Counted from the stretch's first letter, positions 46,379 through 56,607 are shown. The stretch: DNA of 64,000 nt from Budorcas taxicolor (GCF_023091745.1 NC_068913.1:39004501-39068500); one strand, 5' to 3'. The notes: generated by a model not told the origin, from the sequence alone. Made by a program: numbers and translations.

Positions 46379-46418
46379 CAGTCCTTGTCAAAAGCTAAGT
46401 CCTGCAGGATACCACTGA

Positions 46419-46913
46419 CTATAGCACTGAGATTATGCCAGGTTCTTCCATCCCCCTCTCCACAGACTCTATTTTCTTTAACCTAGTCCTTCTGGGACCT
46501 CTTTTAGAGGGTATTTTTCCATGCACTATCCTTCTACGAATACTCCTTGACAACATGGGAGGTTCCTTCTGACTTCCAGAAAGCCACCTATCATTGTGTG
46601 TATTTTTGCCACCATCACTAGAGATCTCATTGTGTGGGCTTACACCAGAGTCAGTCTTTCGATTTCTCTGAAGGCTAGGCTTCATGGCTACTCTGAATTA
46701 TCCTGAATTTGCTGGCAGTGCTGCATTAGTTGTCCGAAGTTCCCCTATCTGCTTAGAAGAGGTCAAAGTTAAGCCGAAATCATTCCCTTCAGTAGTCTCC
46801 CATTACTGCGTTGTTGCTGTCTCACTGGTCTCTGAGGGTGGCCTTTTCGATAAGCTAACAGTGACCTCTGCTTTCGCCTTTCTTGAGCAGAGGAGAGGAA
46901 CTGATGACAAGAA
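46419..46913 (-). pseudogene. Coding-like relic, gene not identified
   Basis: On the minus strand one frame stays open from 46913 to the stop at 46419-46421 apart from two stops (46803-46805 and 46698-46700), about 165 codons. Readable parts include AEVTVSLSKRPPSETSETAT, LTLTSSKQIGELRTTNAALP, MKPSLQRNRKTDSGVSPHNE and RRRIVHGKIPSKRGPRRTRL. The mix of Ser/Thr-rich and basic clusters looks like a nuclear, disordered protein segment. The block is richer in CpG and less AT-rich than its flanks, as expected of an exon or processed copy. No poly-A tail is seen. I do not recognise the parent gene; chance openness is possible. Confidence 0.45.
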
Positions 46914-47022
46914 TCAGACTCAATGCTGACTCTGGTTGAATCTAGTAGCGTTTACCCTTTGCAGCATTTACATTTTTCTTAGCATTATAGACTCTCATGG
47001 CCAAGTGTCAGTATCTGTTCAT

Positions 47023-47154
47023 GCTGCTGCTACTGCTAAGTCGCTTCAGTCGTGTCCAACTCTGTGCGACCCTATAGACGGCAGCCCACCGGGCTCCCCC
47101 GTCCCTGGGATTCTCCAGGCAAGAACACTGGAGTGGGGTGCCATTTCCTTCTCC
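47023..47154 (-). mobile_element. Bov-A SINE monomer with 13-bp TSD
   Basis: One antisense unit with tail gctgctgctactgctaagtc and end gccatttccttctcc. The exact repeat agtatctgttcat lies at 47010-47022 and 47155-47167. Low divergence. Confidence 0.95.
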
Positions 47155-47167
47155 AGTATCTGTTCAT

Positions 47168-47290
47168 AAATTCAACCAGTGTTTACTGACCCCTACTGTG
47201 TGTGATGGGCACTTTGCTGGATACAGAAGGTAAAACAAGGAATTTGATAGAAATGGTTCCTGCCTTCATGGTGTATAGAAACTTTCATTA
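47168..47290 (+). mobile_element. L2-type remnant
   Basis: Words attcaaccagtgtttactga, ccctactgtgtgtgatgggc, actttgctggatacagaagg, gttcctgccttcatgg follow the L2 order seen at 45538-45660. Confidence 0.55.
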
Positions 47291-48283
47291 CAACCTTTAT
47301 ATAACTTTAAAGATCTTTTTTGAAGAGTCCTGCCAAGTCCTCCTCTCAAGAAAGTCAGTGTGACATATACAAATCCATGGTTTTCAACTCTAGTATTCTT
47401 TCTCACTAAACTAATGAGGTGTAGAAAATGCCAGCAACCTCCAAATAAATTGTTTGGAGTCATCGTTAGAACCCTTTCCTAATGATCTGAGCATCTGAAA
47501 ATACTCAGTCATCCCTTCACTAAGGGTCTACACATCTCATCTCCTTCCTTGAGCTGTCTTCTCCAGACATAACATGAACATGACCTCTGAATCATTTGCA
47601 TACACATTTGCCAAATCTTTTCTTATAGGAAACAGTTTAAACCCCCTGTTTGATGCCATTTGTGGTATATAAAAATTCATTAAAATCTAGATATAAAATA
47701 AATTCCATAACCACATGAAACACATTCTTTTCATTTTAGTGTGAATTCTAGGTTTATTGTGCTTCACATTTATCTAGGAGCATACATTAAAAACTCATAC
47801 ACAATAGTTCTTGGCTGAGGTTAAGATATTGACGTCTTTATTTAAAATTTTTGCATTTTTACTGTAAATAGTCTATGGATCAATCCTTGAGAAATATTAC
47901 TTTATGTCATACATCCCATAATAGTGGATATAGAATAGCTGGTAGGATATTAATGTTGATATCTACTTATTAAAGTATCACATATTTTAGGATGACATAT
48001 TTAGAATGGATATATGCATTCTAGGGACATAAAGTAAGGCAGAGTCTAAGGTAGAACTATTATTAAATATATTATGCCAATATATGTTCTTAGAAATATG
48101 TCTTTATAATCTGTATTTGGTTATTTACAATTCCAAGACCAGCAGTAGTAGTTGACACCCCCACTATATAGTATTCAACATTAATATAATCTACTAGATT
48201 CATGTTTAGATACAAATTATACTAAGTGGATAATTTCATATCTAAAATGACATCTATGTCCCTTTATGCATCCCTTTATGCCA
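47291..48283. other. AT-rich DNA, nothing recognised
   Basis: No family or exon recognised. A small tandem word ccctttatgc occurs twice near 48260-48280. Confidence 0.5.
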
Positions 48284-48295
48284 AAAGGTGTCAAT

Positions 48296-48569
48296 GCTAT
48301 GCTATGCTAAGTCACTTCAGTCGTGTCCGACTCTGTGCGACCCCATAGACGGTAGCCCACCAGGCTCCCCCATCCCTGGGATTCTCCAGGCAAGAACACG
48401 GGAGTGGGTTGCCATTTCCTTCTCCAATGTATGAAAGTGAAAAGTGAAAGTGAAGTTGTTCAGTCATGTCCGACCCTCAGCAACCCCATGGACTGCAGCC
48501 TCCCAGGCTCCTCTGTCCATGGGATTTTCCAGGCAAGAGTACTGGAGTGGGGTGCCATTGCCTTCTCCG
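48296..48569 (-). mobile_element. Bov-A2 SINE, dimer, with 12-bp TSD and pentamer tail
   Basis: Both units and linker are present. The tail is (gctat)-type (gctatgctatgctaag) in place of the usual GCT run. The exact repeat aaaggtgtcaat flanks it at 48284-48295 and 48570-48581. Confidence 0.95.
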
Positions 48570-48581
48570 AAAGGTGTCAAT

Positions 48582-49045
48582 AGAATAATTTAATTTGTTC
48601 TCCAACCACTTTCAAGACTAAAATTAACTTTAAATATGGAAAGAGTTTTTGTTGTTGTTGTTAAATGACAGATTAAATATGTACATTTGCTTTCAACTTC
48701 TCTCCAACAACTCATTAAGTGTGAATAAAACCAATGGAAAATTTGGTAGGCATGGCAATAGGAAAAGAGAATGGGGTGGGGAACATGCGAGCAATGATTT
48801 TAAGAGGAAGAGAGCAGATCTAGCTTCAGGAACATTTGGGAGGCTGAAAACCACAGAGGTAATTCTTAATTTAGCAAAGCAAGAAAACTGGATCCTATTA
48901 GGAATAAAGAAGACTGAGGGTAAATTTAATCTACAGGGAAGACCCCAAAGGTTTGGGAACTGGCAGCAAAAGCTTCTCCAAAATTGGGCTAAGTGTGGGG
49001 TCAGGGGTAATATAGGTAGATCACTTGGAATTCTGTTTAAGAAAT
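48582..49045. other. Unassigned DNA crossed by a 132-codon frame
   Basis: A plus-strand frame (48649-49047) contains GKFGRHGNRKREWGGEHASN and GRPQRFGNWQQKLLQNW. It has no recognisable domain. A longer antisense frame covers the same place and runs into the L1 3' UTR. I see no start context, splice signal or family match, so I do not call a gene. Confidence 0.4.
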
Positions 49046-49220
49046 AATTAAATAGATAAACAGCAAGGTCCTGCTTATAGTACAGGGAAATGTATACATT
49101 GTAATACCTATAATGAAAAAGAATCTGAAAATGTATGTATAACTGAGTCACTTTTCTGCATACCAGAAACTAACATAACATTGTAAATCAACTCTGCTTC
49201 AGTAAAACAAAAAATGTAAT
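49046..49220 (+). mobile_element. L1 3' UTR fragment
   Basis: Words aaatagataaacagcaaggt, cctgcttatagtacaggga, aatgtatacattgtaatacc, gtataactgagtcacttttc, ataccagaaactaacataac, attgtaaatcaactctgctt end in an A-rich tail. This is the 3' UTR of artiodactyl L1 elements. Confidence 0.8.
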
Positions 49221-50495
49221 TAGAACATCAGACTCTCCTCCCTTCTCTACAACCAGATGTCTACCACTTTGTATATCATCAGAAGAGTTAAGGTTTATTA
49301 CCTGTAAAGGATAAAGCAGAGACTTTCTGACTAGGGGATGCCAGGCACAGTTGAGAGGGAGAATAAATCTTCTAAAAAATCTAGTGATAAAGAGAAATTT
49401 TACTAGAGCATGTTAAAATTCTAGCTCTCTTTCCCCCTGGGCTCTCGGAGCGTGGCACGAAGCTATACCTAACATAAAAAGATTTAAAGAATCTTTTGTG
49501 ATGATCCTATACTTCCTTAGAAAGTTGCCAAACAAAACCACCCTGTGGGCCTATAGATGAAAAAAATATCACCTACCAAATTAGAACTTCTAATCAACTT
49601 TTTAATATCCCAGTCTTATACATGAGCAGACAGCCTTGAGTCTCAGCAGGTAGTTGAGGAAAGAATTTGATAAAGAAGCCAAATTGTTATTAAAAAAAAA
49701 AAAGAGGTTATGCAAGGAAAACAGATATTATGCAGAAGCAATACAACTAGGCAGACAAAAGAGAAATCCATTGATATCCTCAAAGATAAGAGAACTTGTG
49801 GCAGTCATGAGGCAATAAAGGAATACTATTTTTTAAACTTAGAGAAAAAAAGAACTTTCACGTTGAACAAGTGATAGTTGCATCAATTGATGAGTTGGGC
49901 ATATGACTAAGGAAATCTTGGTGAAAGGAAAACAGATAAATGGAGATACTTTCTGAGGAAGATACTACAGACGTGTTCTACTACCCAAACAAAAATGTAA
50001 ACCAAGAAAGTAAAAGTCTTGGGATCCAGGAAACCAGTCTTCAGTATGAAAGAGAAGGAATTAACCTTCAATAAAAGAAAGATGGCATGGAATTCCTAGG
50101 TGATTGTGAAGAGAGACTCCCCAAATAATATTTGTGTAGCTTATTTAGACCAGGTCAGACAGTGAGTTTTATTCAGGAAAGTAGAGTTGATTTTAATATA
50201 TTGAGAGAGTGATAACAACTGCAAAAAAGTTCTGAGATACAGCAATGAGAAATTCATAGAAGAAACAACAGGAAGATAATTATTCCAGAGGTGGGAAATT
50301 ATGAAATCATAATATACTATATGGTTCAGCTGTCAAAAATATATAGTTATAATAATATAATGATGTAATAACCAAATGCTGATTTAACACGAGTAAAATT
50401 CCAATATATTGTAAGAGAGAGAACATGAGGTATGCCTGTCCATGATGTAGGGTTGCTAAAGCAGGATGAGAGACAGATGATAATAGACATTTCTC
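49221..50495. other. Unassigned DNA
   Basis: A-rich patches (49690-49705). No family recognised, though the composition resembles an old LTR or L1 body. No frame of note. Confidence 0.45.
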
Positions 50496-51342
50496 CTAGA
50501 AGATACACAGGTGTCCATCAAGCACATGAAAAGATGCTTGACTTGACACCATTAGTCATCAGGGAAATGCAAATTAAAACCACAATGAGATAATACGTCA
50601 TACTCACTAGGATGGTAAGACTCAAAACGTCAGAAAACAAGTGCTGGCAAGGATGCGGAGATATCAGAACTCTCATACAGTACTAGTGGGAATACAAAAT
50701 AGTACAGCTGCTTTTGAAAACAGCTGCCAATACCACAAATGAGTCAACAGAGAGTTACCATGTGACCCAGCATTTCTACTAGTATTAATATATACCCTAA
50801 AGAAATGACAGCATATATCCACACAGAAATGAAAACATGTGTCCACACAGAAACTTGTACATAAAGGTTTATAGTAGCATTATTCATAGGAGCTAAAAGG
50901 TGGAAACATCCCCAAATGTCCGTCAAAAGAAGAACGGATTAACTAAATGTGTTATGTCAGTACAACGGAACAAAGTCCTGATACATGCTACCTTCCACTT
51001 GGATGAAGCTTGAAAACATGCTTAGTGAGGAAAGCCAGTCACAAAAGTCCACATACTATATGACTCCATTCATAAGGAAGTCCAGAATAGGGAAATTTAC
51101 AGAGAAAGAAAGTAGATTGGTGGTTGCTTAGGCTGGTGAGGTGGGATTAGGGATAGGAGAGAATGTAGAGAGGTGGAGGGGTAATAGCTATAGGGTATGG
51201 GTTTCTTTTTGAGTTAATGAAAATGTTCCAAACTTTACTATGGTGGTGGCTGTATTTATCTGAGAATATACCAAAACCTGTTTTAACTATACACTTTAAA
51301 TGAGTGAATTGTATGGCATATAAATTATATATCACTAAAACT
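50496..51342 (+). mobile_element. L1M-type LINE, end of ORF2 and 3' UTR
   Basis: Collinear over about 0.85 kb: gcacatgaaaagatgcttga, catcagggaaatgcaaatta, aaaccacaatgagataatac, tgacccagcatttctactag, gattggtggttgcttaggct, ttctttttgagttaatgaaa, atcactaaaactg. The 3' UTR text with 'tggttgcttaggctgg' fits old L1M (L1MB-like) elements. ORF2 is decayed. BovB follows directly at the 3' end. Confidence 0.85.
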
Positions 51343-52545
51343 GTGAACTTCTAGAAGTTCCAGCCTGATTTAGAAAAGGCAGAGGAACTGGAGATAAAAT
51401 TGCCAACATCCACTGGATCACAGAAAAAGCAAGAGAATTCCAGAAAAACATCTACTTCTGCTTTACTAATTACACCAAAGCCTTTGTGTAGATCACAGCA
51501 AACTGTGGAAAATTCTTAAAGGGATGGGAATACCAGACCACCTTACCTGCCTCCTGAGAAATCTGTATGCAGGTCAAGAAGTGACAGTTAGAACCGGATA
51601 TGGAACAACAGACTGGTTCCAAATTGGGAAAGGAATACATCATAGTTGTATATTGTCACCCTGCTTATTTAACTTATATGCAGAGTACATCCTGCGAAAT
51701 GCTGGGCTAGATGAAGCACAAGCTGGAATCAGGACTGCAGGGAGAAATATCAATAACCTCAGATACCCAGATGACACCACCCTTATGGCAGAAAGTGAAG
51801 AGGAACTTAAGAGCCTCTTGATGAGAGTGAAAGAGGAAAGTGAAAAAGTTGGCTTAAAACTCAACATTCAAAAAAACCAAGATCAAGGCATCTGGTCCCA
51901 TCACTTCATGGCAAATAGACGGGGAAACAATTAAAATGGTGACAGACTTTATTTCCTTGGGCTCCAAAATCACTGCAGATGGTGATTGCAGCCATGAAAT
52001 TAAAAGATGCTTGCTCCTTGAAAGAAACGCTATGACAAACCTAGACAGCATATTAAAAAGCAGAGAACTTACTTTGCCGACAAAGGTCCATCCAGTCAAA
52101 GCTATGGTTTTTCTAGTAGTCATGTATGGATGTGAGAGCTGAACTTGAAGAAACCTGAGCACTAAAGAATTGATGCTTTTGAACTGTGGTGTTGGAGAAC
52201 ACTCTTGAGAGTCCGTTGGACTGCAAGGAGATCCAGCCATGCGGTCCTAAAGGAAATTAGTCCTGAATACTCATTGGAAGGACTGATGCTGAAGCTGAAA
52301 CTCCAATGCTTTGGCCACCTGATGTGAAGAGTTGACTCATTGGAAAAGACCCTGATGCTGCGAAAGGTTGAAGGCAGGAGGAGAAGGGGACAGTAGAGGA
52401 TGACATGGCTGGATGACATCACCAACTCAATGGACATGAGTTTGGGTGAACTCCGGGAGTTGGTGATGGACAGGGAGGCCTGGCATCTGCAGTCCGTGGG
52501 GTAGCAAAGAGTCGAACACGACTGAGTGACTGAACTGACTAACTG
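51343..52545 (+). mobile_element. BovB LINE, 5'-truncated (1.2 kb)
   Basis: Begins at gaacttctagaagttccagc in the RT domain and ends ctgactgaactgactaactg. A 136-codon open piece (51524-51934) carries HSCILSPCLFNLY and then YPDD where other copies have YADD, changing the catalytic motif. Possible 6-base TSD aaaact (51337-51342 and 52546-52551). It belongs to the older BovB type (SILKSRE, KVEGRRRRG). Confidence 0.94.
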
Positions 52546-52686
52546 AAAACTTTAAAGAAAAGTTAAGAAGCAGGAAAATGACCATATTATTTGGAGATTT
52601 GAAAATAAACCTTATAAAAGTTATAGCATAAACCTAAAAAGTTATAAACTTAAAAAGTTCTGGCATAAAAGTGATTCTTTCTAAGG

Positions 52687-52917
52687 CAGAGTTCCTCATC
52701 CAGGGCATGGTTAACACTGGCGACTGATCATTCTGTTTTGTGCAGTGCTATCCTCTGCATTGCAGAGTGTTTAAAAGCATCGCTGACCTCTACCCATTAG
52801 ATGTCAATAGCAACCCTCTCTCCCCTCATTTGTGGTAACCAGAAATGTCTCTAGACATTTTCAAATAGCCAGTGGAGATGGGACTGGGGGTTTGGTTTTC
52901 CTTAGATAAGACCACTG
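52687..52917 (-). mobile_element. MER20-like hAT-Charlie element, antisense
   Basis: Words cagagttcctcatccagggc, tgatcattctgttttgtgca, gtgctatcctctgcattgca, gagtgtttaaaagcatcgct, gacctctacccattagatgt, accagaaatgtctctagaca and the terminal gaccactg are the reverse complement of the element at 33748-33962. Subfamily name from memory. Confidence 0.7.
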
Positions 52918-53221
52918 CTCTGGGAATTGGGAACTGGTGTAAGGGAGGGCTACCATGTGGAGGCATGGCTATTTTTCATGACACATACTGAAGAAATGTT
53001 TGGTTATTTAAACTATGAAGATGTATGTCTTAGTTCAGGCTGTTATAACAGGAAACACAGATAGGATAGACTGAGCAACAGAAATTTGTTCATTTCTCAC
53101 GGTTCTGGACACAATTAAGATTTAGTTTCTGATTAGCACTCTCAGGCGTTAAGTTGTTTCCGTCTTTGTGTCCCCTTACATGGTGAGAGGTAAGAGGGAG
53201 ATCTCTCACTCTCTCTTCTTC

Positions 53222-53640
53222 TTTTTTTTGCTACTTAAAAAATTGAAGTATAGTTTTCTTACAGGTTTCAGGTATACAGCAACATAATTCAGTTATATAT
53301 GTATAAACAAATATGTGGCTCAGTGGGTTAAAAACCCATTTGCAATGCAAGAGACACAGGTTTGATCCCTGAGTCAGGAAGATCCCCTGGAGGAGGGCAT
53401 GGCAATCCACTCCAGTATTCATGTCTGGTGAATCCCACGGACAGAGAAGCCTGACATGCTACAGTCCACAGAGTGGCAAAGAGTCAGACACAACTGAAGC
53501 AACTGAGTGTGCACACAGGCACACCTATACATGTCCATTATTTTTCAGATTCTTTTCCATGATAGGATATTGCAGGATATTGAATTAGTTCCCTGTGCTA
53601 TACAGTAGGTTCTTGATGTTTATATTCTTTTTCTTTTTTA
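53222..53640 (-). mobile_element. L1 3' UTR, antisense, inside MLT1, split by Bov-tA
   Basis: A poly-T run (53222-53229) marks the antisense tail. Then aattgaagtatagttttctt, acaggtttcaggtatacagc, aacataattcagttatatat; after the SINE tttttcagattcttttccat, attgaattagttccctgtgc, tatacagtaggttcttgatg. This is the artiodactyl L1 3' UTR. T-rich words cttctttttt at both edges may be the TSD. Confidence 0.8.
53315..53519 (+). mobile_element. Bov-tA SINE, innermost of the nest
   Basis: tRNA-like head gtggctcagtgggttaaaaa, ggtttgatccctgagtcagg (B box-like) and the Bov-A body through agtcagacacaactgaagca, ending in a gtgcacacaggcacac tail. Flanking tatatatgta-like and tatacatgt words fit a diverged TSD within the L1. 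Confidence 0.9.
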
Positions 53641-53962
53641 ATAAGGCTACCAATTCTACTGGGTTAAAGCCCACTCTTCTCAGCTCCTCTTAACTTAATT
53701 ACCTCCTAAAGGCTCTGTCTCCAAATACAGTCACATCAGGGCTAAGAGTTTCAAAATATGATTTTATTCAAGAAAGGGGCAAAATTCAATCTAAAGCAAT
53801 GTATAATTCTGCATAAAATAGAAACTGAATACTGGATATTTTCACTGGAAACCTATGATAAAATTAGCCATTAAAGTATTTACTGTTACTGGAGATGTTA
53901 TTAACTATATAGGAATACTGTTTTTCTCTTGTTTGGTTATTGGATATTTATATTCATTTGGC

Positions 53963-54170
53963 TCTTAGGTGGCTTCCCAGGTGGCACTAGAGGTAAAGAA
54001 CCCACCTGCCAAGGCAGGAGAAGAGGCAGGTTCAATCCAAGGGTTGGGAAGAACCCACTCCGATTTTCCTGCCTGGAGAATTGCATGGACAGAGGAGCAT
54101 GGTGGGCTACAGTCCACAGGGTCCCAAAGAGTCAGACACAACTGAAGAGCTGTAGCATGCATGCACGCAC
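53963..54170 (+). mobile_element. Bov-tA SINE with 11-bp TSD
   Basis: Head ggtggcttcccaggtggcac, B-box-like caggttcaatcc, Bov-A body with gggctacagtccacagggtc and cagacacaactgaagagc, then gcatgcatgcacgcac. The exact repeat attcatttggc lies at 53952-53962 and 54171-54181. Confidence 0.94.
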
Positions 54171-54422
54171 ATTCATTTGGCAATAATATTCCCAAATTAC
54201 GTTTGTGGCAGTTTTTTAAACTATCTTAATACATCCACTTATTAAGTAATTGTTTTATAAGCAAGATTTTTTGATTACTTGCTTGTTTTGTTTTCCTTTA
54301 AGTTGTCTTGGATATAAATATTTACCATATTTTTCAAATGATTCAAGAGAGAAAGTGACATATAAATGAAAGATTAATTTAATCATTTTTAAAGCATTTT
54401 CATACAGGACTAAAATATATAG

Positions 54423-54572
54423 GTGAAAGTGAAGGTCGCTCAGTTGAATCTGACTCTTTGCAACTCCATGGACTGTCCATGGAATTCTCCAGGTCAGAAT
54501 ACTGGAGTGGGTAGCCTTTCTCTTCTCCAGGGGATCTTCCCAACCCAGAGATTGAACATAGGTCTCCTGCAT
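54423..54572 (-). mobile_element. Bov-tA SINE, antisense, truncated in the head
   Basis: Antisense Bov-A body (gtgaaggtcgctcagttgaa, tctgactctttgcaactcca, ggtcagaatactggagtggg) followed by antisense tRNA part (ggggatcttcccaacccaga, gattgaacataggtctcctg). The head is incomplete. A small deletion removes part of the body. Confidence 0.87.
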
Positions 54573-56157
54573 TATTACATTATTTTTATAAATTGTTATT
54601 CAAAGCCCTAAATATGATATTAGTAACAGATGGTAGTTTTAATTCTAACCTAAGATGTTATCCTGGTAAACTAAAGTTATTCAGTGTTGTGGTTAGTTTC
54701 CTGTATGTTCAATCCTTTGAACAGAGATTCAGTTTAAAGATTTTATTTGGTCAATTCATTTAAAAGAATCAAATCTTCTTAGTTAAAGTGATCAAAGCTT
54801 CATTTAGATTTTTTAAAAATTAAACTGGGTTTTACTATGTACATTCATCAACATATTAAAAAAATGGAGTAGGTACTTTTGAAAGAATTACCCCATTTAT
54901 CAAGCTGACATTTTGGCTGCTTCACAAAAAAAGCAGATTCCATCGCTGGTGTATATAGAGGCAAATTCAAGTCAAATCATTTCTTCCACTTGGGCATGTT
55001 TGATTAATGAGATCCTGCTTGGTTTTATTAATCTTTCTGCATTCTTCACATCTCAGTTTGACACATAACCACCTTTTGGAAACCACCTTTATTTACTTTA
55101 TAATGCGGATTTAACCATAATTTAGGTTTAGAATTTTTTTTCTTTAGAAGTTTTTTCATAAAGTTTCATAAGCCTTATAGGAACTTTATTTGTAGGCTTA
55201 TATACATTTACCTACTAAACTACATGTTGTGAAGATCTATTTTTTCTAACCTTGGTTAATAAAACCCACCTGGTGAATAAAATAAAACATTAAAATAATT
55301 AATTGAGACCTTTTGCCGCAAGCATATTTTTCTTACTATACCTTTTAGTATATGAAAAGATACTAAAGAAAAGCAGCTTTAAATGATAACATCAGAATAG
55401 TAAAGCATTAGTAATCATTCTCAAGGTCAACAAGTTTTTCGGTGCTATCTTTGAAGCAAGCATTTAGAATCCAAGTTGCTTTTAAGAACTTTGTGGTTGC
55501 TACATTTACTTAAAACAAAACATATTTGATATAGATGAATAGTGTAAATGTTTATTGTGTCAGTTTGATGAATGAATTAAGCATTACCTGCTGAAAAATA
55601 AAAGTAGCTTTTTTCTTTTTTTTTTTTAAACTGGTCCTCTTGACCACCTTTAATTTAATGGGCTTACTGTTTATTTTATGTATTGTCAAAACCCAGCAGC
55701 TTCAGAGGTAGGAGGCATAGTTGAGCACCACCTCTCCTTAGAGAGCAGAGGAAAGTCACCTTTTTAGATGGAGCCACAATGCCCATGGAATACAGTCCAG
55801 AGTTACGAAATCCTCCGATGAGACTCAGGCAGGAGTCTTTCATCTAAAAATAGGAAGGAGGTTATAAATTCCAGCAGTTTCACAGTCAAAGAGAAGCAAA
55901 GGTTAAGTGTACACTTAGAGGATTCACAGGGAACATCAACTATTGGAGCCTAGAAATATACAAGGGATAAGACCTAATTTCATCCCTGCCTGATGCACTC
56001 TATTTTCAAACTTTCAGAACCCAGCTGGAGACTAGAAAAAGTGTCATTTCTACATGGAAATGGTTCATTATTGCCCCTCTGCTTTTCTAACCTATTTGCT
56101 TCTTACCCCAAATCCACCCCTCCTAGGGTAAGATACTTACTTTATACAAGGTGGGTA
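54573..56157. other. 1.6 kb repeat-poor DNA
   Basis: No repeat family recognised. T-rich tract at 55610-55628. Less AT-rich patch at 55690-55870 without a long frame. A candidate place for unique or conserved non-coding DNA. Confidence 0.5.
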
Positions 56158-56368
56158 GGCCAAACTTTTTGTAAGTCAGGTAAAAAATAGCTAAAACTTT
56201 GTGGGTCACAAAGCCTCTGCCAAATTGGCTCACCTCTGCCGTGGCTACAGAAAGAGCAATAGACCATCCATTCAAAAGTAGGAACGGTTGTACACCAATA
56301 TCACTTTATTTACTGAAACAGGTGGCGAACCTGATTTGGTCCATGGGCCAGAGTTTGCCAACTCCTGC
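56158..56368 (+). mobile_element. hAT-Charlie non-autonomous element (MER58-like)
   Basis: Words ggccaaactttttgtaagtc, agctaaaactttgtgggtca, cctctgccgtggctacagaa, aatatcactttatttactga, acaggtggcgaacctgattt, ggtccatgggccagagtttg, ccaactcctg follow a common hAT MITE with the 'aaagggccagatag ... gccgtagtttgccgacccctg' pattern. The subfamily name is uncertain. Confidence 0.65.
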
Positions 56369-56414
56369 TCTATATCAGTTGGTTATAAATTATGTTTAAC
56401 AGAGAACTCACAAG

Positions 56415-56607
56415 GGCTTCCCTCGTGGCTCAGCTGGTAAAGAATCTGCCTGCAATGTGGCAGACCAGGGTTCTATCCCTGGGTTGGGAAGATTCCCCTG
56501 GAGAAGGGAATGGCTACCCACCCCAGTATTCTCCCCTGGAGAATTCCAAGGACTGTATAGTCCACGGGGTCGCAAAGAGTTGGATACGACTGAGAGACTT
56601 TCACTTA
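56415..56607 (+). mobile_element. Bov-tA SINE
   Basis: Complete-looking head gggcttccctcgtggctcag, ctggtaaagaatctgcctgc, B-box-like gggttctatccctgg, then body gaagggaatggctacccacc and tcgcaaagagttggatacga. A convincing TSD was not seen. Confidence 0.93.

Larger units (their letters stand above)
53022..53801 (+). mobile_element. MLT1-type MaLR LTR, split by an L1 that carries a Bov-tA
   Basis: Left part 53022-53221: tgtcttagttcaggctgtta, taacaggaaacacagatagg, aacagaaatttgttcatttc, tcacggttctgg. Right part 53641-53801: taacttaattacctcctaaa, ggctctgtctccaaatacag, tcacatcagggc. Joined they follow an MLT1 LTR in sense orientation. The interruption is the antisense L1 at 53222-53640. The LTR has no coding part. 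Confidence 0.8.

Noticed and set aside
48649..49047. 132-codon plus-strand frame
   Set aside because: No recognisable family, an equally long frame lies on the other strand, and the 3' part abuts an L1 3' UTR. Listed only as unassigned DNA.
52687..52917. Short frames and palindromic edges as a possible regulatory gene
   Set aside because: Explained by an antisense hAT-Charlie element.
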